From Alnus glutinosa (taxonomy: Eukaryota; Streptophyta; Magnoliopsida; Fagales; Betulaceae), in contig NC_084887.1 of NCBI RefSeq assembly GCF_958979055.1, positions 29,734,044 to 29,798,043 of the forward strand: a DNA stretch of 64,000 nucleotides, in the 5' to 3' direction. The notes beneath the pieces are model-generated. The model did not search any database. It was not told the DNA's origin and saw nothing but the letters and a program-made list of their open reading frames with translations. The position numbers were made by a program, and so were the translations under genes. Numbering within the stretch: position 1 is the stretch's first letter; the number at the start of each line of letters is the position of its first letter. Shown here one piece after another: positions 34,131 through 46,151 of this stretch.

Positions 34131-35325
34131 ATGGAGAAGGACGCGTCTCCGCCTTCCAACGGCAGCACTATAACCACCGCCGCAACCTCTTCACAGATCA
34201 CATCTCAAAGCGCTCAACCACCACCACCTCCCTCATCTCCACCTCGTGATACTACTCGCGTTGATCATCTCTCCGAGAACCAAAGCTTCGGCACCGACTT
34301 CGCCTCAATGTACCACTCTATATTCCCTCCAAAATCATCCTCCCTCTCCCTTAGCCCCTCCACGTGCTGCTCCTCCACCATCATCGACGACCTCAACGCC
34401 GACGCCATCGCCACTCAGCAGCGCCTCAACCAGGCCCGCCTCATCCTTCAGTACCATGAACTAAACGGCCACTACGACCTCTGCCGCGCTAGCCTCCTCG
34501 ACCTCATCGCCGAGGCCGACGCCCTCCGTCAAGAGAACGCTGAGCTCCGCGTCGCCAACGCCGAGCTCCTCAAGTTCCTCTCCTCCCAGGCCTCCTTCCA
34601 CAACCGCCTCCTCTCCTCCCCCGCCAATCCCGAACGCTCTTTCCTCCACCACTTTCGCCGCCTCTCCATCGACGACGAACACACTCCCACCACCACCACC
34701 ACCAACCGCTTCGACCGGCTTAGCTCCGACCGGTTCTCTCTCCCGAAGAGCATCTCCGTCCGCTCCACTGGCTTCGCCAAGGCACATCACATCCCTGCGG
34801 CCACTAGCAACGGCGTTCCGAGCCCAAGTCTCTCATTCACTCGGCCACGTGTCCCGAGTCAACTCGCCGCCGGATCGGTGAGTGATTTCGAAACGTTTGC
34901 TTAACTAATTACTTCAAAAAGCACGCGAATGAATTTGTTTTTGTTTGGCATCTATTCTGTAAATTAATAACATTTTCTTTAATGTTTGAAAGTTTTGATA
35001 ATGTGTGCCGCGGGTGCAGCAAAAGGTGTATGTGCCTGGGAAGAGGGACGCGGAGCAAGAGGCGCTGGAGTTGGATGTGTACAACCAGGGGATGCACAAG
35101 ACGGAGCTGTGCAACAAGTGGCAGGAAAGCGGCACGTGTCCGTACGGGGACCACTGCCAGTTCGCCCACGGGATCACCGAGCTCCGTCCCGTGATCAGGC
35201 ACCCGCGCTACAAGACGGAGGTGTGCCGGATGGTCCTTGCTGGCGCCACGTGTCCCTACGGCCACAGGTGCCACTTCCGCCACTCTCTCAACGACCAAGA
35301 GAAGTTGTTGCTGGGCCCGCGTTGA
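34131..35325 (+). CDS. Tandem CCCH zinc-finger protein, C3H14/C3H15 (CDM1) type
   Basis: Two exons, 34131-34877 and 35020-35325, give 350 residues. The C-terminus holds two zinc fingers of exact tristetraprolin spacing, C-x8-C-x5-C-x3-H, separated by 18 residues ([20 protein letters not shown] and [20 protein letters not shown]), each preceded by an (R/K)YKTE or HKTEL-like lead-in. This arrangement binds AU-rich RNA in the animal relatives, and the plant members bind RNA or DNA. Upstream is a leucine-rich coiled-coil-like segment ([20 protein letters not shown]) and a low-complexity N-terminus rich in S, T and P. These features match Arabidopsis C3H14 and C3H15/CDM1, which influence secondary wall formation and anther callose metabolism; the role here is inferred. 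The ATG at 34131 is chosen because the in-frame sequence upstream looks like leader and a splice acceptor lies just before it. Confidence 0.9.
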
Positions 35326-36650
35326 TGATCTGTGATGGTACTACTACTACTACCATTCACTTCACAGTTCACACTTACACTAAATGCTGCTTCTGGTGCT
35401 AATGGCTATGTACATAATTCTCATCTCAATACTGCTAAGAACAAAAAATAATAATAGTAACAAAATTGATAATATTCACTGTGATCAAATAAGACTACAG
35501 TCGAAAAATGATAAAAATGGGTTAATGTTGGATATTGCTGAGGAAAAAACGGTGTGGGGAACAAATAAATGATTTGTTTAGACTGGTTTTTGTTAAAAAC
35601 GTCTATTGCTGCTCGTAGACAATTCTTGAATGGTGTACATGTATGCAGTATTGACGTATACGCATTAGATGCTGGCTGGCACCTCTAACTAGCCAAACTG
35701 CCAAACTCAAGTTTGTAATGATGATATTTGATACCGGTTGGTACGAAACTTTCAAATGAAGCTACTTTTACAATGCATCTCTCTCTCTCTCTCTGCGCCT
35801 GGAAAGTACATTCATGTTTGGACTTGACTTGGTTGTGTGTAGACTATATTTAATTTGTTGCTGCTCGTTTACATTATGAGATTAACCATGCGCTCCAAAT
35901 TCAAGCCCAAATGTAATTTAAATCTATCATACATGTTAATCACATCACATCCATGTCATATTTATTATTTACACCTCGCAAAGCCAAAACTCTTTTCAGT
36001 CAATTCAACAACTTTCATTGGAACTTGAAAGAATCAGATTCTCTTGTCCATTTATGACTTCAAAATAACTGGCCATTTATGACTTCAAATTAAAGACATC
36101 TTAAATAATCCTCTGTACGTGGACGAGGCTATCATAATAACACTCTCACTATTTTAATTGCAACAACCACTAACCCTTAATCAAGAAGCATGAATGCCAT
36201 TATTATGGGGATCAAGGTTCAAATTGGAGTCAAGCGTAAGCTCCAACAACTTAATCAGGAAAATACACGCTCTTTTCAAAATTAATTAATGAAATAATAG
36301 AGGTCTAACTTATAATCATACAAACGTAAGGTGGGTAGATTGATATATGCAAGCCATCAAATTTGTTATTATTGACAAGAGCTGTAGATCTTACACAATT
36401 GGATGGATTAAGATCGAACCGCGCAATACATCTGTCTTATTGTACTGTAATAGGATTAGGGTATACATATGTAAGTGTAGGAAAAAGTCACACCTGTTTA
36501 GACAGGTGTTTCAGCAACTGCTCAGACTATTTGGATACTTGGAGTCATCTTCTACGCTAACATAACCAGACCTTAATGTAGGGACAACAAAGCAGGGATA
36601 TTCTACCATATTGGCCCTGTTTAGTAATTCTCTCTCCCTCCCCTCCCCTC
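35326..36650. other. Gap, nothing recognised
   Basis: Contains the 3' region of the CCCH gene and AT-rich sequence. A small hairpin lies at about 36491-36508 (CACCTG, loop, CAGGTG). No coding family is recognised. Confidence 0.45.
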
Positions 36651-36764
36651 ATTTTTTTTTTTTTTTTTTTGACATGTCCACACAAGAGGGGGAGGGGGAT
36701 TCGAACTAGTGACCTCCGCTTCATGAAGCGTGGTCCCAGCCGATTGACCTACCCCTTAGGGACC
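36651..36764 (-). mobile_element. tRNA-derived SINE, second copy
   Basis: Reverse complement of the SINE family at 31252-31368. On the minus strand it reads GGGTAGGTCAATCGGCTGGG (A-box region), then CATGAAGCGGAGGTC, AGTTCGAATCCCC (B-box) and GTGGACATGTC before a poly-A tail, which is the poly-T run at 36652-36670 on the plus strand. The flanks do not show a clear target duplication, so it may be older than the other copy. Confidence 0.85.
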
Positions 36765-37015
36765 ATTTTTTTCCTATTTGTGTCAATACGGATGACACAT
36801 ATTATCTCAAACTTAATGCTAATTGCTCCCATTAAGCTCAAATTTATTGCTCATTGATTCTTCTATATCGCTTCCACCCACCCCTGAAAAAAGAAAAAAG
36901 AAAAAGAGAGAGAAAGAAAACAATTAATCAGGATCTCTTGAATGCTATACATATCCATCCGTTTAATTAATGGATCTCCCTTCACATGAACATTGTGGTA
37001 GAGAGGATAGTAGAA

Positions 37016-38924
37016 ATGGATTTGAATCAGTCAATTCAGGATTTCCGATTTTCCTCATCCCCATCTCCACAACTGCAAAATTCCATGCCTATGGCGTCTT
37101 TCATGTTGCCTAATCACCAGCAAACAAGCAAAGTGAGGTTCTATTAATTACTCGCGTTTTCTCATCAACTTTCTACAGTATTAGGCTGTCATCTCCCATT
37201 CCTTCTCTTCTTTGTTTTCTTAAAGTATGCTGAATTAAGCTGATTCCTGGCTTGTGCATGTACGTACAGAGGAATATTTTAGAGTTATTTTGGAATCAAC
37301 AGTTGGTCGAGATTTATAATACTTCAGGTTCTTTCCCTATTAAAATTATTGACATATATATGTCTCCAAACTCCTTTTTTTCTCGATCTTTGAAGTTTCA
37401 CATTATATATCTTTGTCAATATATTTTAATAAGAGGGCATTGAAAATTATTGTTTTATTTCCCATTAGCCAGTGGATGTAATGGGTTTTCATGATGTATT
37501 CTAGTGATTAAGAGCCACCATCAACTACCTCTCGCAAGGATCAAAAGGATAATGAAATCCGATGGAAAAGCTAAGGTTTGCCACTTTATTCTTTTCATTT
37601 CCATTTTTTTTTTTAAATGATTGCTAGTGTTTATTATCATATAGACAGTTATTTAATTATTGCTGTCAACCTTGTTTCATTGACAAGGAAATGTTTTCAC
37701 ATGAGTAGATGCCATGCAAATAACATTTAATTTTTGACATTGTGATCACATTGAGACCCTAATTTCCAATTTAATAAAATCGAGAGTCATATACTTCAAA
37801 CATGCATTTATAATCTTAGACATTTTTTAATATGCCTTTTTTTTTTAATTTTAACTTTTTTTATAATAAGACTATATTTGTATTTTGATGTCGTTTCCTT
37901 AATTTATTTGACGAAAAATACTAACAGATGCCTCGATTTACCAACTCTCCTAGCACAATTCTTGATTTCATTAATTTAGAAATTAACTAAGATTATATTT
38001 CAATATCAAAAGTACCAAAGCACGAGAAAGTTGTGATATATATGATTTAAAAAAAATTAAATATATATATAATATAAATTTTTTTAAAAAAAAAAAGGAA
38101 GAAGAAAATATAAGTAGGCAAGCCTATGAAAGAGCAAGGTTGCAGTAAATTTAAGGGAGTTGTGGCTTCTTTGCGTTTAATGATCGAGTATGTTGTGGAG
38201 GTTTTTATTTATAGTTGGAATGTATGATTAGATGATCAGCGCAGACACTCCTGCTGTTTTCTCCAAAGCTTGTGAGCTTTTCATTCTGGAGCTCACACTT
38301 CGCGCATGGCTGCAAACTGAAGAATGTAGGAGGCGAACACTGCAGCGTTCTGACATTGCTATGGCCGTCAGGCACGACGACCTTCTTGATTTCTTGGTTG
38401 ATGTCGTTCCGTTGGATCATCACCGTATCTATAAGGTCTAGTACTACTTTTCTTTAATTTTCTTCTTTTCTTAAACACCTACCATATGCATATATCATCG
38501 TCAATATTGGATTTCAATTAAGATTGTCAAATTGTTCAGGAAAAGGGAACTGGAAAAAATTTAGAACAAACTCAATCTGGCCCTACTGATCAATCACTGC
38601 ATCATCCTATGATGATTAACATGGGCGTGAGTAAAACTAATTTTACTGTTTCACTTCTGGATTATTATTATTATTATTATTTGTATGGAATATTGTTTTC
38701 ATATTCAGGAATTGGTCGGAGCGAACTCAGAAGTGCCGGGGCCGTACATGATTAACCCATCAATGTCCGGTGCTGAACTGGAGTATGATTGTCCTTCCAA
38801 GGTAGGTGGGATAATTTGTTACATAATTGAATATTAATTATATTATTTGACACATTTTAAGTATTATTAGTCCTTGAATATTATAATATTTGAAATCGCC
38901 TTTTGTTCCTTTTTGCAGTTCTAA
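37016..38924 (+). CDS. NF-YC: Nuclear factor Y subunit C (NF-YC) protein
   Basis: Seven exons join in phase: 37016-37132, 37270-37327, 37505-37575, 38232-38435, 38540-38626, 38709-38801 and 38919-38924 (Phe plus stop), giving 211 residues. The core is the H2A-like histone fold that pairs with NF-YB and then NF-YA to bind CCAAT boxes: [13 protein letters not shown], then [20 protein letters not shown], then [20 protein letters not shown], then [17 protein letters not shown] and [14 protein letters not shown]. The helix with [11 protein letters not shown] and the ISADTP and FILELT motifs are diagnostic. N- and C-terminal arms are short and asparagine/serine-rich. Most plant NF-YC coding sequences have few or no introns, so a seven-exon structure is notable. 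It resembles a divergent NF-YC clade; the exact paralogue is not claimed. Confidence 0.88.
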
Positions 38925-41228
38925 AGCGAATTAATTAAGCAAAATGTTGCACCTGGTGGAAGAGAATTATTCGAAGGTCATTGGATAAAGGAAAGTGGCA
39001 TAACAGCTGGTAGCCGCCGGTCGTCATGACTACCTTATAATAAATTAAAAACTATATAATATATCAATGTGTCATGCGTGTGCCTTAATTAAATTATTAT
39101 GGATGATAATATATATAAGAACTTGTGACAACTGTTATCGAGTAGTTTGCAAAGTAGTTCTTTTGTGTTAATTAATACATTCGTGTTAGATTATCGATTT
39201 TTGGGTGGGTTTTTTTTTTATAGTTTCTAATTTTTAAATTTTCAAGTAATTAATAGATTAAAAGGATCGGAAAAACAATACAAAATTACAAGGAATACTC
39301 AAGGTGAGTTACAAACTAAATACACCCAATTCGGATGGAGATTAGGGCAAAAATGTTCATTCTGATTCGGACATCAGCATGAGGCCCGGTAGATAACACT
39401 ATCTTGACCCAAAGATATCATTCATTACATTAATCTTGACCATGAAATAGATTGTTGCATCCCATAGAAGCCAAAATCTCACAGCCATCCAAGCCACTTT
39501 AATACTCTTCAGTTTAATATATAGTAGCAATTGATGCTAGCTATATATATATAATGAAGAGTGCGTATATTATACTGCATTCCACTTCGGAAAATGTTAG
39601 ATTTACAACATCAATACAATAACTGCACAACAACCTCTCACATGATGGTGAGACCCACACACTGGGGTCCACTTTCATGTGAAGGGTTGTTGTGCAGTTG
39701 TTGTGATGGTGTAGTGTAAGAATCAAATCCCTTCCAATTCACCTTACAGCATCTTCATTGACTTATCTAAAGTTTAGCTCAATTTTACTTTAAAAAATAT
39801 GCTTTTGTTATTTTAGTTAGATACTTTACACAAGTGTCAAATATCAAGCTCTTCAAATATTTCTTTACTTTAACTAAATATTTTTTTTAATTGGTTTTAG
39901 TTGGTTGAAACTAACTGCTATGGAAGGTGATATTTTGCAAAATATTTTAGAAATCCACTCAAATAAACACCAAGAAAAATAAACCCAAAAAACAAACCAA
40001 ATTGTAAATAGATCTCAGCTAAAAATTAAAAACCCATAACACCTAGATCTCCAAAAAGAGAGCCAAAAAACAAAAAAAAAAAAAAAAAAAAAGGCCATTT
40101 TTGGGAATCCATGATGCCGAGTGGGTGGGGGTTTGAGAACCTTTATGAGCTTCTAGATGTGCACACGTAGAGAGGGAGAGAGAGAAACAGGAAAAATGAG
40201 GAGATGAGATAAAAGTGAAAGCGGAAGAGGAAATTCAGATTGAGAATCTGACAGAGAGTTAATTTGAAGAAAATATAGAGAATTTAATAGATCTGTCTTC
40301 AGTGCAACAGTAAAACACTATAGCACATTCGCTGTTAAAATATGAATGATCCAGATTTAACTTAAACTTTTTTAACTAAAACTGTATTATTAAACTGTGT
40401 CATTTAATGATAGATTATAAGAACCTCTTTAAACAAAGCATGGCCGGTGGTATTTATGATCGATCTTTTTATATTATGCTAACACTTATATGTCTCTTGA
40501 GGTCGAATATGTCACGTGGTCCCAAATTCTATTAAAGAAAACAAAAGGACCAACCATACAACATTTTTGGCGAATTAGGTTCTTCTTAATTTTCATTTGG
40601 CCGGGTGCAAAGTGCTATGTATCTTCAAGCATCAAAAAGTAAGTTTAGTCTAAAGAAAAGAAGTCGAGTAAAAAGTTAAAGGAATTATGCTCCACTTGAT
40701 TGTCAGTTGTCACAAGAAATAAAAATAAAAAATGTAAAAGAGTATGGTGAGATGTATAATAAGGACAACCAAAATTTTTGTTCAATTTCAAGGAAACTGC
40801 TTGGAACCTTCCACAAAGCTTTTTGTACAAATGGCCTTCCTCCTTTCTCACGCAACCATCTTTTCCACTTTCGTCTTTTCTGAATTCTGATTACACTTTT
40901 AATCTTTTATAATCAACTCTCTCGTTCTAGATTTTCTCTAAAATTTTAACAAAATTCACTATTTAACAAACTCTATACTTAATGTTAAATTTAACTATTA
41001 TCAGTAATGTTTTTTTCTAAATGTAAAAAATCTAAAAAGTAAGAGTTAAAGATTTTTTTACTGTTATTTCTCTTTTTTACTTAATTTTTCTTCTTTCATT
41101 TCAACTAAAATAAATTTTTAATGCAAAGAGTTCAAAAGTTGGTTTCTATCAATATAATAAAATATTTAGTTAAAGTTGAGAAATATCTTTAGAGTCTGAT
41201 GTTTAGTAGTTTTGAAAAGTTACTAGTT
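38925..41228. other. Gap downstream of NF-YC
   Basis: Contains a hairpin repeat at 39604-39713, a poly-A run at 40070-40092 and AT-rich DNA. No gene is recognised. Confidence 0.45.
39604..39713. repeat. MITE-like hairpin, 110 bp
   Basis: The left arm TACAACATCAATACAATAAC then TGCACAACAACC pairs with the reverse complement of the right arm (TACACCATCACAACAACTGC then ACAACAACCC). The internal motif CTCACATG/CATGTGAAG resembles the larger hairpin at 56560-56694, so both are probably one family. Confidence 0.75.
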
Positions 41229-41607
41229 GAGCATCTTCGGCAATAATAACAAAAGTAGTTATTGAAAAAGTAAAATTCTCTATTTTAGCTATGCTTTTTC
41301 TATAATTTTTCTAACAGATTCTCTATTCTACTCTTTATTTGCATTTAAATATTATTTTGTGGGGGAAAAAATGTGAAATAAATAAGGAGAGAGAGAGAAA
41401 GAGAAAGAAGGAAACGAAGAGAGAAAATAATAATAAAATTTAAAAAAAAAAAAAAAAAAAAAAACTCTTTGTAGTGTGAATAGTGAATAGGCAAACTGCA
41501 GAAGAGTCTATTTACTATTTGCACTAGAATGAAAAAATATATTTTGCCTCTTTTGCTCAAGACGAAAAATGGCTCATAATAATTAAATTTGACTGTTGAA
41601 GATGCAC
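41229..41607. mobile_element. MITE with GAGCATCTTC termini
   Basis: Left end GAGCATCTTCGGCAAT and right end CTGTTGAAGATGCAC form degenerate inverted repeats about 379 bp apart; the interior is AT-rich with a poly-A run. GAGCATCTxC termini are common among plant Harbinger/hAT MITEs. Exact edges and target duplication are unclear. A relative is at 59461-59849. Confidence 0.55.
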
Positions 41608-41837
41608 ATAGTCCGATTTAGTTAGTTGTAATAATGTTAAAAATTAAGTGGCAATAATTAGTTTCCCATTTTCTTTTTCATATTTCTATTTAAAATTTGT
41701 TTCATAGTTTTTTCATTTAAAAGAAATTGAAGAAGAAGATGGGCAATTGGGGATATAAACAAAGGATTAAGACAAAAATTCTAAAAGAGATATACTGATT
41801 TTAATATAATAAGTCACTTAAACAAGAATACATATTA

Positions 41838-42435
41838 TAAAGGATCATTCTGCAATTAATTTGCTTTATGGGTAAGTGGGAATGAGGTCCCTCGGTGGCG
41901 GCGCAGGAGCCTATAAGAAGGCCGAGATCTTTTCGCTTCTACCATAGATAAGTATGGTTGTAGTCACACGCATGGAGGCAAAGCAGAAGAAGATGGAAGA
42001 TGAAACGGAGAAGAGGGAAAGGGAGATCGGAGCCGCCGGAAGTTGTCGGAATGGGCTGTTTGGGATGAACGAAAGTGAAAGAATATTCTTAGATTTACAA
42101 CATTAATTCTTCCCAAAACCGCCCATTCCTATGATATCCGGTGGTTCCTCCCTTTCCCTTCCATCTCCACAGATTTTACCCCATCTGGGTTCTCTTCTCC
42201 TGCCTTGATTTGTAGCCAGGAGGAGGTACAAACTTTTAGTTTATTTCTTTTGTATAAATTTTCTTGCTCACTATTAATTTCTTTCGTTTCTGTTTTTTCC
42301 CCTCTTTTAAGCATATATCCTTGATCAACTTTTGAAGTTTGATTGGCTCACTGCTTTTCTTTCTTTTCTTTTTTCTTTGTTTTTTTTTGCTATCTTACTA
42401 CTTAGTTAAACATAATATAATTCGGCAGATTTATA
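41838..42435 (+). repeat. Three-copy unit, copy A
   Basis: Homologous to 47150-48060 and 59343-60655. It contains CTATAAGAAGGCCGAGAT (TATA-like), the small open frame at 41954-42106, CCTCCCTTTCCCTTCCATCT, TCTCTTCTCCTGCC and CCAGGAGGAG|GTAC, a splice-donor-like site that is present in all three copies. The order promoter-like, small frame, donor-like is conserved, suggesting duplication of the promoter plus first exon of a transcription unit, or an unclassified element. Confidence 0.75.
41954..42106 (+). CDS. Small open frame in unit copy A, 50 residues
   Basis: Starts at the first ATG after the TATA-like box (MVVVTRMEAKQKKMEDETEK) and ends GLFGMNESERIFLDLQH followed by TAA. The part from residue 14 on has the same length and reading frame in copy B (47352-47465), differing at five residues, and in copy C (59940-60053), where the ATG is replaced by ATA. 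I recognise no family. The preserved frame is suggestive but the sequence is short, so translation is unproven. It could equally be untranslated leader of a lost gene. Confidence 0.35.
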   Translation: MVVVTRMEAKQKKMEDETEKREREIGAAGSCRNGLFGMNESERIFLDLQH

Positions 42436-43256
42436 AAAGAAACGAGTAAGGAAGGAAAGAGGCAACGACCAATTTCCTCACTTAACTTTAATATACTCTC
42501 AAGCCTTTTAGTCAATCTCTAATCCAATATCTTTGTAAAACCCTTTCAATATCGAAAGGGTATTAGTATTACCATAATTATGAAGATTTGTATTCGGGAT
42601 GTTATTCTCCTTCAGATAAATTATTTCAAATAAGGATTCTTTTCGCCACTTATTTTACGATTGAGACATGTTATATGCATATTTTTTGTAAATTACTTTT
42701 TTTAAATCAACTATTGAATATGTAGGATTAATATTGTATGTACTACAAATCTAATAATTAATTTTGAAAAATAATGTACAAAATATATATATAAATCATT
42801 TCTCTTTATGAATTCTTTGTTACTATATTATGTACCTAACATGTTACATACATGTATATCTTTGGTACATCTTTCATACATTTTTTTTCTAAATTAACTA
42901 TCGGATGACTTACATGTATATCTTTTTTAAATTAACTATTGGATAATCTACACGTGAGTCTTTGTGGGTCCTATAAATCTATTAGTTAATTTAAAAAAAA
43001 TATGTAAAGGAGATGTAAAATACATGTGAAAAACAAAAAAAAAAATCATTTTTCATTCTTTACATTCTTGTTCCATTAAAAATGGTATCAAAGCCTTTCA
43101 AAGTCTATAATTAATATTTAGTTTAGCCCAATTACCTTGAAATAGTGGATGGTACACAGTAGGAAGAAGAACACGCGCACACACAAGCTGTGGCCTCGGC
43201 GTCTCACCAAGCCAAGGAACGGCTCATCTCAAAACACATTGAAGGTGGCTATATTG

Positions 43257-43550
43257 GAGTTGTTTGGCAAAGTTAGAGACGGTACACAATAATGGATGCT
43301 ACTGTTTACGTTTTTTTTATTATTATTATTTTTACATTTTTCAATAACAATCAACATTAAAATATTTTTACTTTTTTCACTTTTTATATCACAGCAATAA
43401 TTTTTTATTACTATTTAAATAAAAAAAATCACTGCAATACAAAATTTTTTTATTTTTTTATACAAATTATTTTTACTTTATATTACATCATCACTTTTTA
43501 AAATTAACAACTCACTACTCTATTCTGTACATGTCTTTGCCAAATAAAAC
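43257..43550. mobile_element. MITE with TGTTTGGCAAAG-type termini
   Basis: Left end TTGTTTGGCAAAG and right end CTTTGCCAAATAAAAC form inverted repeats; the interior is A/T-rich with weak symmetry (GTACA near both ends). A similar sequence follows the Pack-MULE right flank at about 63211-63358, so the family is likely repeated here. No clean target duplication was found. Confidence 0.6.
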
Positions 43551-44299
43551 TATTGTTAATTGCATGCTTAACAGTTAAAGATTACATGAAGTTATTCTTA
43601 AATAGGTTCACGTAAAACCCTAACCCTAAAGTTTGGTGGGTCAGGCTAAAGCCCATTATTAGTGCAAGTTAAGATGGGCTGGTTATAGATTCAGCCCTTT
43701 TATTGGAATACAAATAATTACTTAAGACGTGGCTAATCTCCGGGCTCCGTCAAAATAGTTTTTTGGCGGTTGATCTTCTCAAAATATTTGGTAGGAATTA
43801 TCCCTTCTTGTATACAATTTAAATGATCATCTCCTGAATGTAGTAAACTGATATTCTTTATTAATTAAGCTAGTTTTTTTCTTCTTTTTTTCAAGCCTGG
43901 AAACCACAGGATAGACCACTAAATAAATGAATTCACCAGCAACTACGTCCAGTAAATTATAATTGATCAATATATTGATTGCATTGGATAAATATTCTAT
44001 TATTCAAAATTTAAGTGTCTGAATTAGAATATAACATTATTCTTGTACTTTATGGAGATACTAACATATAATCGGTCTATAGTTTCCATCTTCTCAACCT
44101 ATACACAAAATAAATTATTGATATTAATCCCCAAAGAAACTGCTGTCATTAGTCATTAATAACAAATATAAAGAAGAAAATTATGGATAATTATGTCATG
44201 CTCAGTGCCCAGGAACAAACCAAGAATGCAATAGTTTGGCTGTGCCATAATTACTGAAAATAACTATTCTTTTAAAAAATTGTAAGGAATAGTTACCAT

Positions 44300-44540
44300 C
44301 CACCGCCATCTTCGGAGACTCTCTATTGTCACTGACCATCGTCCATCACCATGCATCTTCGGAGGCCCTTTGCTATCATTGATCATATCCACCATCGTCT
44401 GCTGTCTGTCTTTGGAGGGCCTTCGTCATCACTAGCCACTCTTCACTGCCGCCTTCGAAGGTCTTCTTCTGTCATTGACCACCATTTGCTGGTGTTTTCA
44501 ACGGCCCTCCGTCATCACTTGCTACCACAATTATGGGTGG
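44300..44540. repeat. Degenerate tandem repeat (CTTCGGAGGCC-type)
   Basis: About five imperfect units of roughly 45 bases, each with a CTTCGGAGGCCCTT-like word followed by TCATTGACCA and CCATC-like text. A related repeat in inverted orientation is at about 1690-2060, and both are followed by AACGAATACGAA or ACGAATACGAA and a homopolymer run, so they are likely pieces of one element family. Confidence 0.6.
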
Positions 44541-44908
44541 TCGGCTGCCCATGAGAAAGACAACGAATACGAAAGAGTTTTTTATGCTTATGAAAAAAAA
44601 AAAAAAAAAAAAAAGATTTTATTAAATATCATTTTTATAAGTAAAGGTATTTTATGAAATTTGGATAAAATCTAATTACATTCCAATTAGAAAATTTGGT
44701 CATTTTTGTATTTTTTTTATTATTATAAGTATAACAATAACCGATTACAAAAAAAAAAAAAAACACAAAAACACAAAAATAGGAGGGCCTGGACAACCCA
44801 AAATAGAAACTATGAACGAAAGTACGTGGGGGCAATGCTTCCGAAGATGCGAGCCCTTTGACTCGAGACACGGATGCCACAAAGCCGGAGTCACCATTTA
44901 AGGTGATT

Positions 44909-45562
44909 TCATAAGTGCGTTGAGTCACAAAGACCAAAACACCAAAACAACAGAGATAAACATGGGGAGAAGGATACAAAACATAAGCCCAAAAAAACAA
45001 AAAAAACAACAACAGCAGAGAATCGGGTGGATGAGGGTTGGGAGCTGTCTTGAGAGGCGCGTGATAAACACACGCCGCCCAAGGACAGCCTCTCAGCAGC
45101 GGGAATCACCAGTTTCATCAGGGTTCGCCAAGGAAGGAAGCAGGAGAAGGTGGATGGAGCAGGCGGATGCATCACGCACCGTTTGAGTTTTGAAGCTCTC
45201 GGGCGTGCGGTAGACACACGCCTACATCCAGGTGACAGTGGAGAAGACGGAGACCACCGGTGGACACCAGAGACGCCGAGGAACCCGTTGCTGAGGGTCA
45301 TGTCTTGAACCAGTGGAAGAAGGCGAGTAGATTTGAAACAAAAGAAACAAAACCAAACACCAATCCAAAAGATACAAGGAACACAGTGGAAGGGGGATAA
45401 AACCAATATCATTTGCTGTTGGGAAGAGGAAAACCTAGTGAAAACAAGAAAGGGATGAAGATAAATCCGGTGCAAAGCCGGCTTGGTGTTCTGAGAAAGA
45501 AATCTCAGATTTATTGGGGTATGGGTGTGGGTGGTAGGGTGTTTTGGTAGAGGTAGTAGCAT
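44909..45562 (-). other. Long open frame of unknown status, 217 codons
   Basis: A minus-strand ATG-initiated open stretch. Its translation is rich in F, S, P and V with no domain or conserved motif that I recognise, and it lies next to repeat-derived sequence. The region upstream of it on the minus strand is CT-rich, like leader. The low hydrophilic content and lack of family resemblance make it more likely a transposon interior than a host gene. Confidence 0.2.
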
Positions 45563-46110
45563 ATGGGGATGAGGGAACGGACGGGAGGGATCACCAGTAG
45601 CAAAAGAAGGCCAAGATATTTCTAGAGAGAGGGGAGAGCGTCTCTCACTAGAGGGGAGAAAGCTTTTGTTTTTGTATTGTTAGCGAGCGAATGAATAGGA
45701 ATGATAATTACATTTCAACTTTTTGTATTCTTGAAAATACTTATTGCTATTTTTAGATAATCATCGTTCCAACGTGCTAAACATAACATTAGTTTCCATT
45801 TTCTGTCTTTATTTATCTATTTGACTTAACTGCAATCATTTTTTTTTTCCTGATGTAGAATAGGAGCAAATGGATAAATCAACGCGTAAGACTAAAATTC
45901 TAATGAGATCTATTAATTTAAGTATAATTTATCCGTCTTAACATATCTGAACAAGAATAAATATAAAAATATAAACATATAAAAAGTATTATTTTTTATT
46001 TTTTATTTTAAATACATTACACAGGAGAATGATTACAATGAGACAAAAAATCCAGGTAAGCGGCTCTCCAACCATAAACTCAACTAAACTCAAACCCTAG
46101 CTGGGCGGTT

Positions 46111-46151
46111 GGGGGGAGGGCGGGGGGCGGGGGCGGGGGCGGGGGCGGGGG
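46111..46151 (+). repeat. G-rich tract with (GGGGGC)n
   Basis: A run of at least seven G-tracts separated mostly by single C or A bases, for example GGGGGCGGGGGCGGGGGC, so four-stranded G-quadruplex folding is possible. It stands alone in AT-rich DNA. It could be simple slippage of a GGGGGC unit. Confidence 0.85.

Noticed and set aside
34461-34790. Antisense open frame over the CCCH gene
   Set aside because: It is the mirror of the S/T/P- and leucine-rich coding exon on the other strand and has no family resemblance.
36676-36762. Possible tRNA gene on the minus strand
   Set aside because: A- and B-box-like words are present but no complete cloverleaf; the A-rich tail and a second copy at 31252-31368 show it is a SINE.
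43615-43629. Telomere-like CCCTAA repeats
   Set aside because: Only about two repeats; far too short for an interstitial telomere array.
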